A stretch of 64,000 nucleotides of DNA from Melampsora larici-populina 98AG31 (taxonomy: Eukaryota; Basidiomycota; Pucciniomycetes; Pucciniales; Melampsoraceae). Under the pieces are notes generated by a model that saw only the letters and a list, made by a program, of their open reading frames with translations, had not been told where the DNA came from and made no database searches. The stretch is taken from the NCBI RefSeq assembly GCF_000204055.1, contig NW_006768786.1:131865-195864 (forward strand), given 5' to 3'. Every line of letters begins with the position of its first letter. Position 1 is the stretch's first letter. A program made the translations under genes and the position numbers. Below, one piece after another: positions 23,313 to 34,386 of the stretch.

Positions 23313-23904
23313 TGAAGCAACCCCACATGGCCACGAAAATCTTTCGACCAATGCACCAGGTGGCCTTGCGACTCGAAACCAGCTAGAAACTCGATGGGAC
23401 AAAAACATAATGTGTATAATTCATGAGGAAGGGTGTTTGCATCAGTGCAAAATTATCGGACTGTCGTCAAATTTCAACCTTAATTGTACAAATCCTTTTA
23501 GATTAACTCAGTCAATATCACAGCCTATGTTCATAGCTTTGATTGACACTTTTACCCAGCTTTCATGCTGTTTGTATTCGCCTTCAATTTCAACTCGAGC
23601 CAATCCTTTTAATGTTTATCTTATATATAGTGTGGATAATGGTAGGTCCTTAGCGGACTAACAATCACAATTAAGAAAAACAACCCTTGATGGAGTTTTC
23701 AGAAGCATAATAAACACTGTGCAGGCATAGAGCCAATGATGCAATAAGATCTGAACTAAGAGAGATATAGATGGACCTAACCTACCTTGGATTGGTTCAA
23801 TTGAATCCAGTCTAATAGGAAGGTGAGTATGTGGATATAGCTTTTGTTGGGGTATCTAATGTTTGAATGACTGAGGTTGACTGAGATACATTTGCATTAC
23901 CAAG

Positions 23905-25343
23905 TCAATACATGACTGTTCCTAACTCTGTCACTCGTTCAAGTTTACGCAATTGAGCATCATCTTTAGCAATTGCCCATAAGTAACTATCCAGACTATC
24001 CTCAGTCATACTACCAAGCCATTCGTGATCAACAGCCATCGCCCGAGCACGTTGAATCAATTGTTGACAGCATGCCACGCTTGAGGCCCGCAGAATTGTT
24101 GCGGCTCTCGGAGAAAGTTTTAGACTAGAAGGTGACTCCAAGTCAATTGCTGAAATCTCGGGATCGGGGCTATCCTTTAGATTCAAAAGCTTGAAATGTA
24201 ACAACATCGCTGAAATCAAAAAGGTCACATCAGACAATCGCCTTTGATTCATGTCACCCAGAGAGTGTAAGATTACTGACTAGGTACTACGTTGTCTGCC
24301 AGGATCGGTAAGGGAGATGATATCTTTGGTATCGGAATGGTTTTCGAGCCAGTTTGATCACGAAAGGTAGCCGAGATGGACTCGACCAAAAACAATGCTT
24401 TCTTCAAGATGTACACCGCTGGGGGGCAATCATTCATGAATCTGAGCAGACAAGCCAATCTGCTGATCAATGTTAAATAGAGAAGACTGACGTTGGCCAT
24501 CGAGAATATACATGTCCCTGAAGCCTTCAAAAGCCTTCAATAGCAAGCGTAAAAGCTTATCGCCATCCCCACCACTCAGACCATGACTTGCCACAAAGCT
24601 TCCAAGATCGGGGCAAGATTCTCGCTGAAGAACTTGAGCCGTCGAATGAAGAAGTTGTACTAGTTGTTCGACCAGCTCCACTGCATGTTTGTCTGGTTCA
24701 CCAACTGTAATAGGCGATCCAGGCTCCATGGGACGTTCAACGTGAAGTGGTAGGGAGATTAAGCTTGCAAGTGATGAGGTTGTGGCTTGTAACATTCCAG
24801 CTGTCGTGAGTATAGATGAAGAACCGAGATAAGCTCCTAGCACCAGATATCTCACTGTCTACTCCGTCAAGATGATCACCACCCGAGAATGAGCATCAGT
24901 TCTGACCGGCTTGACTTTAAAATCCCCAACAAAGTGAATATCAAAGATAGACGCAACCTCCCATGCGCCACGGCCAGTCTTTTCTCTTAAGAAGTCCCGA
25001 TGAGCGTGCAAGCAATTCAAAAGGCCTAGCATACAAACGACATTGAGCTCATCGAGTGGACTTGAGAATTGAAGAGGAAATCGGCGACCGTTGGCTCGAT
25101 CATTACAGAGTCGTTGATAATTGACAGGATCGATTGATCGAAGGAATTGATCGCAGTCTGCTTCGTTCAACTAATACCCATTGTAAGTATTTACCTCAAG
25201 TCAAAAGCCATGCTATTGGGAAGGCGAACTTGAACATTGTACCTGCGGCGAACCTCCTCACAGCTGTTACGCACTGCTTCGATCACTTGAATTCCTTCTG
25301 GAGGTGGAGGTGGGGTAGGGAGCCGAGCGTTGAGAGTAATCAT
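23905..25343 (-). CDS. QNG1: Queuosine 5'-phosphate N-glycosylase/hydrolase (DUF2419)
   Basis: This family releases queuine from queuosine nucleotides so it can be placed in tRNA; eukaryotes cannot make queuine and salvage it. Reverse-strand exons 25170-24958, 24858-24492, 24418-24281 and 24209-23905 join in phase. Family marks are FSSPLDELN, the TGRGAWE-TVRY block (joined across an intron), DLGSFV, FRDM..DGQ-PVYILKKALFLV (joined across an intron), ILADNVVPTML and the C-terminal LDSYLWAIAKDD. The first exon starts at the ATG at 25343. Its junction to the next exon is uncertain: a GTTCGC donor at 25253 keeps the frame and gives about 370 aa, close to family length, but shortens a conserved N-terminal stretch. 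A GTAAAT donor near 25194 would leave a 24 bp intron, too short. The gene is head to head with the GH81 gene. Confidence 0.88.
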
Positions 25344-25592
25344 TGTGACCGTTTGATTTGCGTAATGTATGCTGTCTATTGCCTTCGATTGCTGTGGACG
25401 GAAGAGTTTTTATACTTGGATGAAATTTTAGATAATTTATAACAGCAGTTTGGACAAAACTATCTTACCTATCTCATTCTTCCTGTCTTGGAGATTTGAC
25501 AAGGAAGTTCACTCCACTCGGCAATTATAACTTGTGCGTTCTTTTGAGGAAGGCAATCTCATCATCGCCCAACGTTCTTTAGCAATATCACG
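25344..25592. promoter_or_regulatory. Shared 249 bp intergenic region of two divergent genes
   Basis: It lies between the start codons of the queuosine-salvage gene (reverse) and the GH81 gene (forward). TTTTATACTT near 25411 could serve as a TATA-like element. Such a short spacing suggests a bidirectional promoter; no specific factor site is claimed. Confidence 0.45.
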
Positions 25593-28489
25593 ATGTGGTC
25601 ACCCCACCCATCCAATGAATTTCAAGGTCCACTCTTCGTCCCAGTGGATTCTGAGTTAGTAAACTCGCCACCCAATCCTAACATATTTGGTGGAGGCCGG
25701 CTTCATCCCAAACAGCCTATCAACCTTCCATCTGGGGTTTCGACAAACAACCCGCCTGGTACCAACAAGTGGTATACTCAGCTCATATTACCCCCAAGGG
25801 GAACTGATCCTATATATCCTCTTCCATACGCATTGGCTCTCTTGGATGGCCAATCACTTCTCTCAACTCAAAATGCGATCCCCTATGTGGGCTTTGGAAT
25901 CTCACATTCAGCTACTAAGGATATAGTTTTCGGTCCACCAGTGTCAACAGGTGCAAGTCAGCCAGTCAAGTATTATCTCAATCCACTGGTTATCACAATG
26001 TGCTTTGGTGCCAGAGAACTCGATACTCGAAACCTGACACCAACTTTGACCGATTGGTCTGAGCTGGTGGCACACTTTACTATCTCTTGTGCCAACAATT
26101 CCATGATCAGCATTCCCATCTGCCGTGGGGCGGCATTCATGACGATGATCTACACTGGTTTGACACCAATCATTAGATCCACCCTTGCCATCGTTCGTCT
26201 TACCCAAGATCAAACCAACATCCATGGTTTCATCAAATATCGTATACAATACAATGACCAGTCCACTTGGCTCTTGTACGCCCAACCGGTCAATGGTTTT
26301 CCACATCTGAATCTACAACAAGTTAATCAGACAGAAATGGCTCATTCAATGGGTATATGGTCAGGGATTATTCAAGTGGTAAAGATGAGCGAATCTTACA
26401 GTAGTCCATCTTCATCATCAGATCAGTGTCTCCAAGAAGAGTCTGTTTATGATCGTGGAGTAGGCGTTTGGGTCCATAAGGCAAGCATAAGCTCCGGACC
26501 AAGAGGATCCGGATCATACTCATTCGACTGGTGTACGTGAGCTTTATCGATCTGAAGTCAAAGAAATTATTTATAAAAATGGGTTTCATGTGTTCCCAGT
26601 TTCTCAAGGTCCTCGAGCGCATGCTCAAGCACCTTTGATTTTCGCGTTGCCACATCATTCCGAGGCGATGTTGAGACCCGTCGAGACAAAACCTCCGATT
26701 TCGATTGCATCACGTGTAAATGGCCATATGCGACTCTATCAATCTTCTCAGTGGACATTCCGAGAGAATCTCCGACTTGCGAAAAACCTTGGTATTACAC
26801 CCATCTATGAAAATGATTCTTCCAGTCCTTTGGCACAGAGTTGCAAAACAACACTCACCGACATCTTCATAAAGGAATTGGACGTGGATTTTGAGGCTGA
26901 AGCAAATTTAGACAGTTATTGTAATTCCAACTTCTCAGTCAAGCCCTGTGAGAATAATCTTCTCCTGCTGATGAATTGTCTCCGGAACAACATAAAATCG
27001 TATTCTCAGATTTTGCAGGAAAGAAGTTTGCCAAACAGGCTCTGCAGTGTCTCACTGCTGCACGGATACTAAAAGATGATGATCTGACATCCATTTGTCT
27101 TGAGAAAGCCAAGCGAAGCTTCCTTCGGTTCGTTCGCGGACCACATCGGGCCAGCAGACTCGTGTATGACCAGACCTGGAAAGGACTAATCAGCTCCAGT
27201 ATATTCAAGACAGGAAATGAGTACGATGACTTTGGAAATGGAGTCTACAATGGTATTATCTCACAAATCTCTCCTTTCGCCCTCGTTCAATTCTTTGGAT
27301 ATCCAACAAGAGATAGCTGACATATATACTTGAAATTCTTTGTTAGATCATCACTTCCATTTCTCATACTTAATTCATGCGGCTGCCATCCTTGTTCATC
27401 TTGATCCTACTTTATTTCCTGAAGTTGGTCTCTACATCAATAACCTCATTCGAGATATCAATAACCCAACCGCGCACGATCGCTTTTTCCCACTGTTTCG
27501 TTGCTTTGATTGGTTCTTGGGACACAGTCTGGCCACTGGGCTTACACCTTCCTTCGATGGCAAGAATCAAGAAAGCTGTAGTGAAGATATCAAGTGAGTA
27601 TACATTGGATAACATATCGTGTGCCTGATCATCACGGCTTTCACATTTTAGAACTCACGCCGTTACGCTGGATAGTTTTCTTTACAGTTTGAAGGCTTGG
27701 GCAGAGGCCACTCATAATGATACTCTTCAGGACCTTGTGGAGCTACAATTGATGATATTGCGGCGTAGTATCAATAATTATTACTTGATGAAAGATGACA
27801 ACTCACTTATTCCAACGTCATTCAAAGCAAATAAAGTACCTGGCATTCTCTTTGAGAACAAAGCTGACTATACAACCTTCTTCTCAGTAAGTTTGAACCT
27901 CGCACTGAGACAAGTTTCGCGTCGTTAAAACGCAGTAACTTACTTTGTTGATGTCGTCTTGTAGGATTCGAGAGATGCGATACATATGATTCAGGTAAGT
28001 TATCATCTCAGCTGAAGGGCACTGGAAACTCATCAGTGGAAGAGTGAAATGCTCAAGATCATGATGAACCTAATTTGATATGATGTAATACGTCTCCTTT
28101 CAAATAGGTAATCCCCATTACACTCGCGACACCATTTTTCAGAAGCAAAGACTTCATTGAAGAAGAATGGAGGAGTACTGGTGGTGGTGGAACTCCGATG
28201 AGTGAGATCGCTCAAAGCTTTGCAAACGGTATGTTTCTGACATGCTCTGATTGAGTGATGCATCAATCTAACTCTGTTCCATCCACCAACATTTAATCTT
28301 GTGGATTGAAAATGATGAATAGGTTATCGTACATTGTTATTTCTTCAGTATGGTCTAGTTAATCCTAAATTTGTCTTAGAAACCTTCCTAAAAAGGGTTA
28401 CATCTGGACAAGAGATTCCATTGGATGATGGTCTTAGCTTAAGCTGGGCACTAGGATTCTTAATTACTCAACTGTATAATGGGTCTTGA
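25593..28489 (+). CDS. Endo-1,3-beta-glucanase, glycoside hydrolase family 81 (759 aa)
   Basis: GH81 enzymes cut beta-1,3-glucan of fungal walls, in cell separation or wall remodelling. Eight exons (25593-26532, 26600-26920, 27010-27252, 27347-27593, 27676-27886, 27965-27994, 28108-28228, 28323-28489) give 759 aa, all phases agreeing. Domain marks: [11 protein letters not shown] near the N-terminus, LIFALPHH (about 325-332), [12 protein letters not shown], the catalytic-region [19 protein letters not shown] (about 494-512, joined across an intron), [18 protein letters not shown] (about 573-582) with the conserved acidic residues, [13 protein letters not shown], and the C-terminal LDDGLSLSW. 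One exon is only 30 nt. No signal peptide is visible at the chosen ATG, so the protein may be cytoplasmic, like some GH81 enzymes, or a 5' exon may be missing. The first intron also contains a partly open alternative frame, so that junction is the least certain. Confidence 0.92.
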
Positions 28490-29065
28490 TCAGTTTTCTG
28501 TTGAGTATTGAGATCCACTTTCACATTAATTTTTATATAATCAATCAAATTACAAGATATTGGCTTGGAGTTTTTCTAGCTACGATTTTATGACAATGTG
28601 ATCTGAAATATATCTCAAGTAAAACCCTCAATCCAGTAGTACTGAATTAAATAATGAGTAACAAGGAGGTTGGATTACACACATTTTGGCTCGGCCGTGT
28701 GCTCAGGACTGAATTTCGTGTGTTTATTGCTAGCTACCAAACATGAAAACCTTGAATGTATCTGAAAACATCTTTGAATTGATTTATGAAGTGAATAATG
28801 TTGGTGTGAAGAAAAAGCTGCATAAAAAATCCATGATTTTTGGTGCGTTGGAGTCAGGAGACATGTGTAGTTATATCATTCAATTTGAAACGTCCGGCTC
28901 CAGTGTTGAAACCACCAGTTCTTCAGAGTAACACGAGTTTTGGTGATCTGGTATGAAGAGGTTGTTATTATGGTGAGGTGGGAAATCATTTTGGAGCCTT
29001 TTGGAGTCAACAAATGTTGATGTTCCTTCTCATAATACCTGAGGAATAAGGTGCATCTCTTGGGT
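28490..29065. other. Intergenic, no supported gene
   Basis: AT-rich spacer between two converging genes. A 62-codon forward frame at 28743 has no supporting feature. Confidence 0.4.
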
Positions 29066-29448
29066 TTACTGGGCGGACCACAGTAGAATTCTTTCAATGT
29101 GTAGGCTGCTATGATGGCTATCCATTTTGAGCGAGGCTCTGACCACTTGGAATTCGTTTCCAGAAAAATACAAGCCATGTGTGTTATCAAAACACGACTC
29201 CAATGCCCTTGAGATCACCTTCACAAGAGACTCAAATCCTCTGGTGCTCGCATGTCCTTTGCTCCAAATAGAAGCAATAAGACTTGATTCTTGAACTCAC
29301 TTTTATCACTTTCTTGAGTGCTCTGATCTTTTCCTTTGGTCTCTGACTGTGTGGGACCAGTCTGAATTCCTGCTGCGACCTCTGAGTCTCCGCAACATTT
29401 GTTGCTCCGATATGGCTGGCACAGCCTTGAGGCCGATGGGTGCATCAT
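29066..29448 (-). CDS. Small protein of unknown function, two exons (112 aa)
   Basis: Two exons, 29448-29301 and 29256-29066, are separated by a 44 bp intron with a strong GTGAGT donor; together they close to 113 codons. The second exon encodes a compact alpha/beta-looking block: RHASTRGFESLVKVISRALE, then GLYFSGNEFQVVRASLKMD and SSLHIERILLWSAQ. I do not recognise the family. The first exon is polar and low in complexity near the junction. The start at 29448 is the first ATG in frame; a more distal 5' exon is possible. It is divergent from the GM130-like gene at 29705, with about 256 bp between the start codons. Confidence 0.5.
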
Positions 29449-29704
29449 GCGAGAGCCCGGATAGTTCCCGGGACCGCGGTAGTCGAATTGAACAGAATGA
29501 CAATGGTCGTCGTTACATATCAAATGTTACGTTGCCAACTTTGTTCACAACTCCCGACTCCCACCAATTCTATCCACCACTATCATTTCTTCAACAACTT
29601 CACTCATGCAAATTCGCCCTTCAAAGATCTAGCAATACAATAACTGTCAATAGGCACATCGAACTGCATTCTCGTCTTGGAAATCAGCTTCACCTATACC
29701 TCTC

Positions 29705-32700
29705 ATGGCCAACACCGATGTTGATCGTGCTGAAAAAGCAGCTCGAGCAAAGGACCGTGTATGTCGCCGGATTTCGCAACCTGATGTTTCTTATATTGGT
29801 CTCATCCATGGTTTGGAATGTTCATCTATAGTTGAAGAAGTTTCAAGCGAAGAAGAAGGCCGGTGCCAACGCTGCCGAATCTGCCACTGGTACCCACGTG
29901 CCTGTCACTGAAGAAGGAGCACTCGCATCACCATTACCGGCTCAATCAGAGCATGTCACCTCACCTGTTCTAGACACGTTACCAGCACAACCCGAGCATG
30001 CCATCTCGCCCGTGAATGACACATTACCACCACAATCCGAGCATGCCGTTTCACCTGTGAATGACACACTTTCTGCGCAGGCGCCTCCGCATAATCAGCT
30101 TCCAATTCCCATTCCTACAGTGGACCAGTTAGTCCCTTCTCTCAAAGAAAATCCTTGTAGTTTCACGAACTCATTGTTGATATCTTTTCAGCCTAGAAAC
30201 CCACCTAAACGGGACAAATGCCATCTCAAAGCCCTCTCCATCAGAAGCCGCTTCTCTCCGTACAAACGACGACCAGCAGCAGACAATCACACTGCTTGTA
30301 AATGAGAAAAGTCTGCTCAATAGTGAAATCGAAGATTTGAAAAGGGAAATGCTGAAGCTACGAGGAGAGATGGGCGATTCTGAGAAACTGGCAACCGAAA
30401 GAGCTGAGGCTTTAGAAAAAGACTTCCAACAAGCCACTGCTTCCGTTACCCGCCTGGAATCCGTCGAAGAACAGTTCAAAGACGCCCAACAGACCGTCAC
30501 CCATCTTCAGTCCGAGCTCGAGCGAAGTTGTGCCGAGGTAGCCGAGCTCCGCGAGGCTCACGAGAACGGCAAAGATGAGATTGCTAAAGAGTACGAGACC
30601 AAAATGCGCATGAAGCAAACCCACTCCGATGCTCTGGAGAGCGAGCTATCCCGTTTACGGAATCAAATGAAATCTGTTGAAGAACAGAATAAGCAAAAAG
30701 AAGCGAACGCCGAAAAACTGACCACTACCATCAACGCACTTCAATCCGAACTCACCGCGTCGACTTCCAAAGCAGAGACTATCCAAACTTCTCATGATGC
30801 CTTACAAACTTCCAATGCTCAACTTCAAGCTACTAATTCTTCTCTTCAAAATGAATTGCAAAGCTCTCAATCCATGCTCGATGCCTCAAAATCCCACGCT
30901 TCATCTCTTGAATCTAAACTCTTGTCACTTCAAAAAAGCAACCAAGATTTATCATCACAGATTGCAGCTTTTGATCAAAAGACACTTGAATTCAATGAAC
31001 GCAAAGACTCACTACAAAAAGACAATCAATCACTTTTACAAAGCCTCGAAGAGCTCAGAGTCAAGACAGTTGAGCTGACGAACGAGAAACTGGAGAGCGG
31101 CGAAAAACTAGAAGAGGCTCAAAGGATGATTCGGGAGCGCGAAAAGGAGTTGAAGACCACGAAAGACGAACTCAAAGACGAACGCTCGAAGCTCGAATCG
31201 AAGCAAGCTGAAAGCCGAGCTGCCGACGAGGTGAAGCAGGCTTTAGAGACTCAACTTTCGACTATTGAAAGTGAGAAGTCAACCTTGGAACAATCGATCG
31301 CTCGACAGGAGGATGAGATTGCACGCCTCCGTGAATCGACCGATTCACTCTCCAAACAACTTCAGGACAAAGAATCAAGCTCTAACTTGCTAGTTGAACA
31401 ACTCTCAGCCACTGAAAAAGAGAAAGACCGTCTCGAGACTGAACTGAACGTCTCACAGACGAGCTGCGCTAAATTGGAATCGGATACGACCGAAGCTTCC
31501 CAAAAATTAGAGAAAACTGTACAGGATTCAGAGAACCTTCGGAGCAAGCTGGATACGCTTTCAGCAGAGCTGAACGCTGAGCATCAGGCGAAAGATCACC
31601 TTCGACGAGAGAAGGACAATACGGTTGAACGCTTGGCGACTTTGCAAACTCAACATGAAACCCTTGAAATCCAATTGAAGGACACTGACCAGCAATTACG
31701 TGACCTTGAGACATGGAAGAATGAGCATATTCAACAGACTGAACAACTTCGTCTTGAGCGCGAGAAAACACTCGCTGACCTCGAGCAATCCAAGAATGAT
31801 TCTGCCCAGTTCGAGTTAAAACTTTCGGCAGCAAACAATCGAATTGAAGACATTCAGCGCAACCTCGAACTGAAGATATCCGAAGCAAGTGACTTGGCAG
31901 CCTCATCTGAAACACAGAGAGCTGAAATTGCCGAAAAAGATACCCTTCTGCAAGAGTCCCAACAACAATCCAAGAAGCTGTCCGCCGACTTAGCTGAGAC
32001 CAAGGTTAAGTTTGATCAAGAGCTTACTGAAAACGCCGAGCTGTTACGACAAGCCCGCGCTGACGCCAAAAACGAAGTTGACACCTGGTCAACTCGATTT
32101 CAACAACTTTCTGAAGAGTGTACATCTGTAAAGGCTTCTTTGTCTCAATCCGAAGAACGCTGCCAAACTCTGGACGAGCAAGTCGCGCAATTACGCGCCC
32201 AACTGGTTGAAAAAGAAGATCTTGCAAACAAAGAGTCGGCTCGAACAACGGAAACTATCCGAGCCAAAGAGGACGCCATCCAGATGTTGAATTCCGAGCT
32301 TCAGACTGTTCAAGCTAAATCCAACGAAGAGATCAAGTCATTGAAAGGATCAATAGCTACCCAAGAAGCATCTAATCATGAGTTGAAAACCTTGACTGAG
32401 AGTCTACAGGCTCGCTTGGAATCAACTGATCTCTTGGTTGAAAAACTCCGATCAGAAGCCAGTCAATTGTCAGCTGAGCTGGCAGATTCGCGTTCCGGTC
32501 TCAGTGAAGAAAAGCAAAAGTCGTCTTCAATTACACAAGATCTAAGCGCCACCAAGAACCATGTCACAGAACTTGAGTCTGAACTTTCCACGGCAAATGA
32601 GACCCTCAAAGATTTGACGCTTTCCAAAGAACAGGCCGCCTCAGACCTCCAGAACTTCCGAGAGAAAACAAATCAAAGTCTAGCTGCTCTACAAAACGAA

Positions 32701-34386
32701 GTTAGTTCGAAACAGAAACAAATGGACTTGAAGGACGATCAACTGAGCCAGGTCCAAGCAAATGTAAAAGAATTTCAGGAAGAGATCGCGAAGCTAGAGC
32801 AAGAAAAGAGTGTCTTGATCAAAGAAATGGAGGCTGGCAAGGCAGGTGAGAATCGAGTATTAGAGTTATCAAGAACAGAGATTTTAGATTTGAAACAAAA
32901 GTTGCAAAACTTGAAGGATGAAGAAGAGTCAGCCAAACGTGATTTGAGTCAAACTAAACTAGAATTCGAGCAGAATGATCAAGTGAAAGAGAGTGAAATT
33001 CATCGGTTGAATGATGAATTGAAAGCAATGAAAAAGGCCCAAGCCGACTCGAAGGATGCGTTAAAGAAGATGACTGATGAGAAGGCAAAAACGGTGAAGG
33101 CGTTGAATGGTATGAAAGATGAAAAGAATAAAATTCAAAAGACCAAAGAGCAGCTTCTGCAAACCTCTGAAGCCGATAAGGGGAAGTTGGAAAGGAAGCT
33201 TGAAGATCAAACTACTCTCATCGATAAACTTTCATCTCGACTGAAACAAAGTCAACAAGAACTAGAATCAACGAAGACCAACTTGCTTCAATCAAATCAA
33301 GCTGCCGAACAAGACACGAAGACAAAAACTGAAGAAATCAGTCGCCTGACAACCGAGCTACAGGCGGTCAATGGTGCACTGAAAGATCATCAAAAGGAAC
33401 TAGAAATCTCTGCGCAGCGATCTGAAGAACAATCCCAAACCTTCCAGACTTCCGAAACTCAAACCAAAGCTGAAATCGACTCTCTCAAAGAACGGATCGC
33501 AACCTTGACAACAACCAACGAACGTCAAATGCAATCAACCAATGAAGAGAAAAAGCAGGAACTTCATCGCATTCAAACAGAACTGCAGATCAAGGACGAA
33601 GAACTCCTCAATGTAAGTTCACAGCTTGAAGAACAGGCTCGAATTCATGCTCGCACACATGCGGAAGTCCAAACCCAATCGGCCAAATATATCAATACTA
33701 TCCAAGAGCTGGAAGATCAAGTCACATCTGTCAGAGCTGAACTTACTCGAACACAGGGCGAATTGGTCAATCAATCAGGACACGTAGACCAAGATTACCT
33801 TGATTCGATCTTACAACAACATTCAATGGACCTTTCCAATGCACGCAGTCAAATCCGGAATTTAGAGACTAAGGTGTTCGAAGAAGAGTCTAAGTCTCAT
33901 GAAATGCTGACACGCATTGGCGATCTTCAAGACCAATTGAGAGGCGCCGAAGAAGCTCTCAAATCCAAAGCATCATCCCTTCCTCTAAGACTCACCGATG
34001 AATTAGGGCGTCCTGATCAACGTGTACCTCCTAGTGTTTCAATTACTCCGACTTCCCCATCTGCCAGCGCCAGTCAGTCAGCCGGACCAAGTGGATTATC
34101 AGCTTCATCTAGTTTTGCTGATACGATCGATGAAAGGTCTCTTTCGGTTAAAACTCGACATCAGAGGAAACAAAGTTTGAATTTACTTAAAACTCGTATG
34201 GAGGAAGAACTTGGCTTCAACGACTTTCCTGGAAGTTCCTCTCGGAGTACGATCAGTGCTAGTTCTGACCCAAAGCCCCATCCTCATCATCTATCCATGG
34301 ATATGAACCGACCTATTACAAGAGCAAATCTTGGGGATGATATGGTATGGTGTGGTCATTGTGATGGTGACTTGTTTGTGATTTAA
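29705..34386 (+). CDS. GM130/BUG1-like golgin, long coiled coil
   Basis: Golgins of this type tether vesicles at the cis-Golgi and bind GRASP proteins. The first exon (29705-29758) reads RAEKAARAKDR and splices (GTATGT donor, 73 bp) into LKKFQAKKKAG, the short basic N-terminal motif of fungal GM130-like proteins. Exon 2 (from 29832) holds three 15-residue repeats. The large exon from about 30192 to the stop is about 1,370 codons of almost unbroken heptad coiled coil, rich in Glu, Gln, Lys, Ser and Leu. The C-terminus leaves the coil, passes a Ser/Pro-rich linker and ends MVWCGHCDGDLFVI, a CxxC motif followed by a hydrophobic tail that could be a PDZ ligand for GRASP. The exon 2/exon 3 junction near 30148-30191 is unresolved: the obvious acceptor at 30191 needs a phase-2 donor that I cannot find. 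A tentative alternative is a generic USO1/myosin-tail-like protein. Confidence 0.75.
29934..30068 (+). repeat. Three 45 bp in-frame repeats in the golgin gene
   Basis: The units at 29934-29978, 29979-30023 and 30024-30068 encode LPAQSEHVTSPVLDT, LPAQPEHAISPVNDT and LPPQSEHAVSPVNDT. They keep frame and differ at several codons. Confidence 0.9.
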
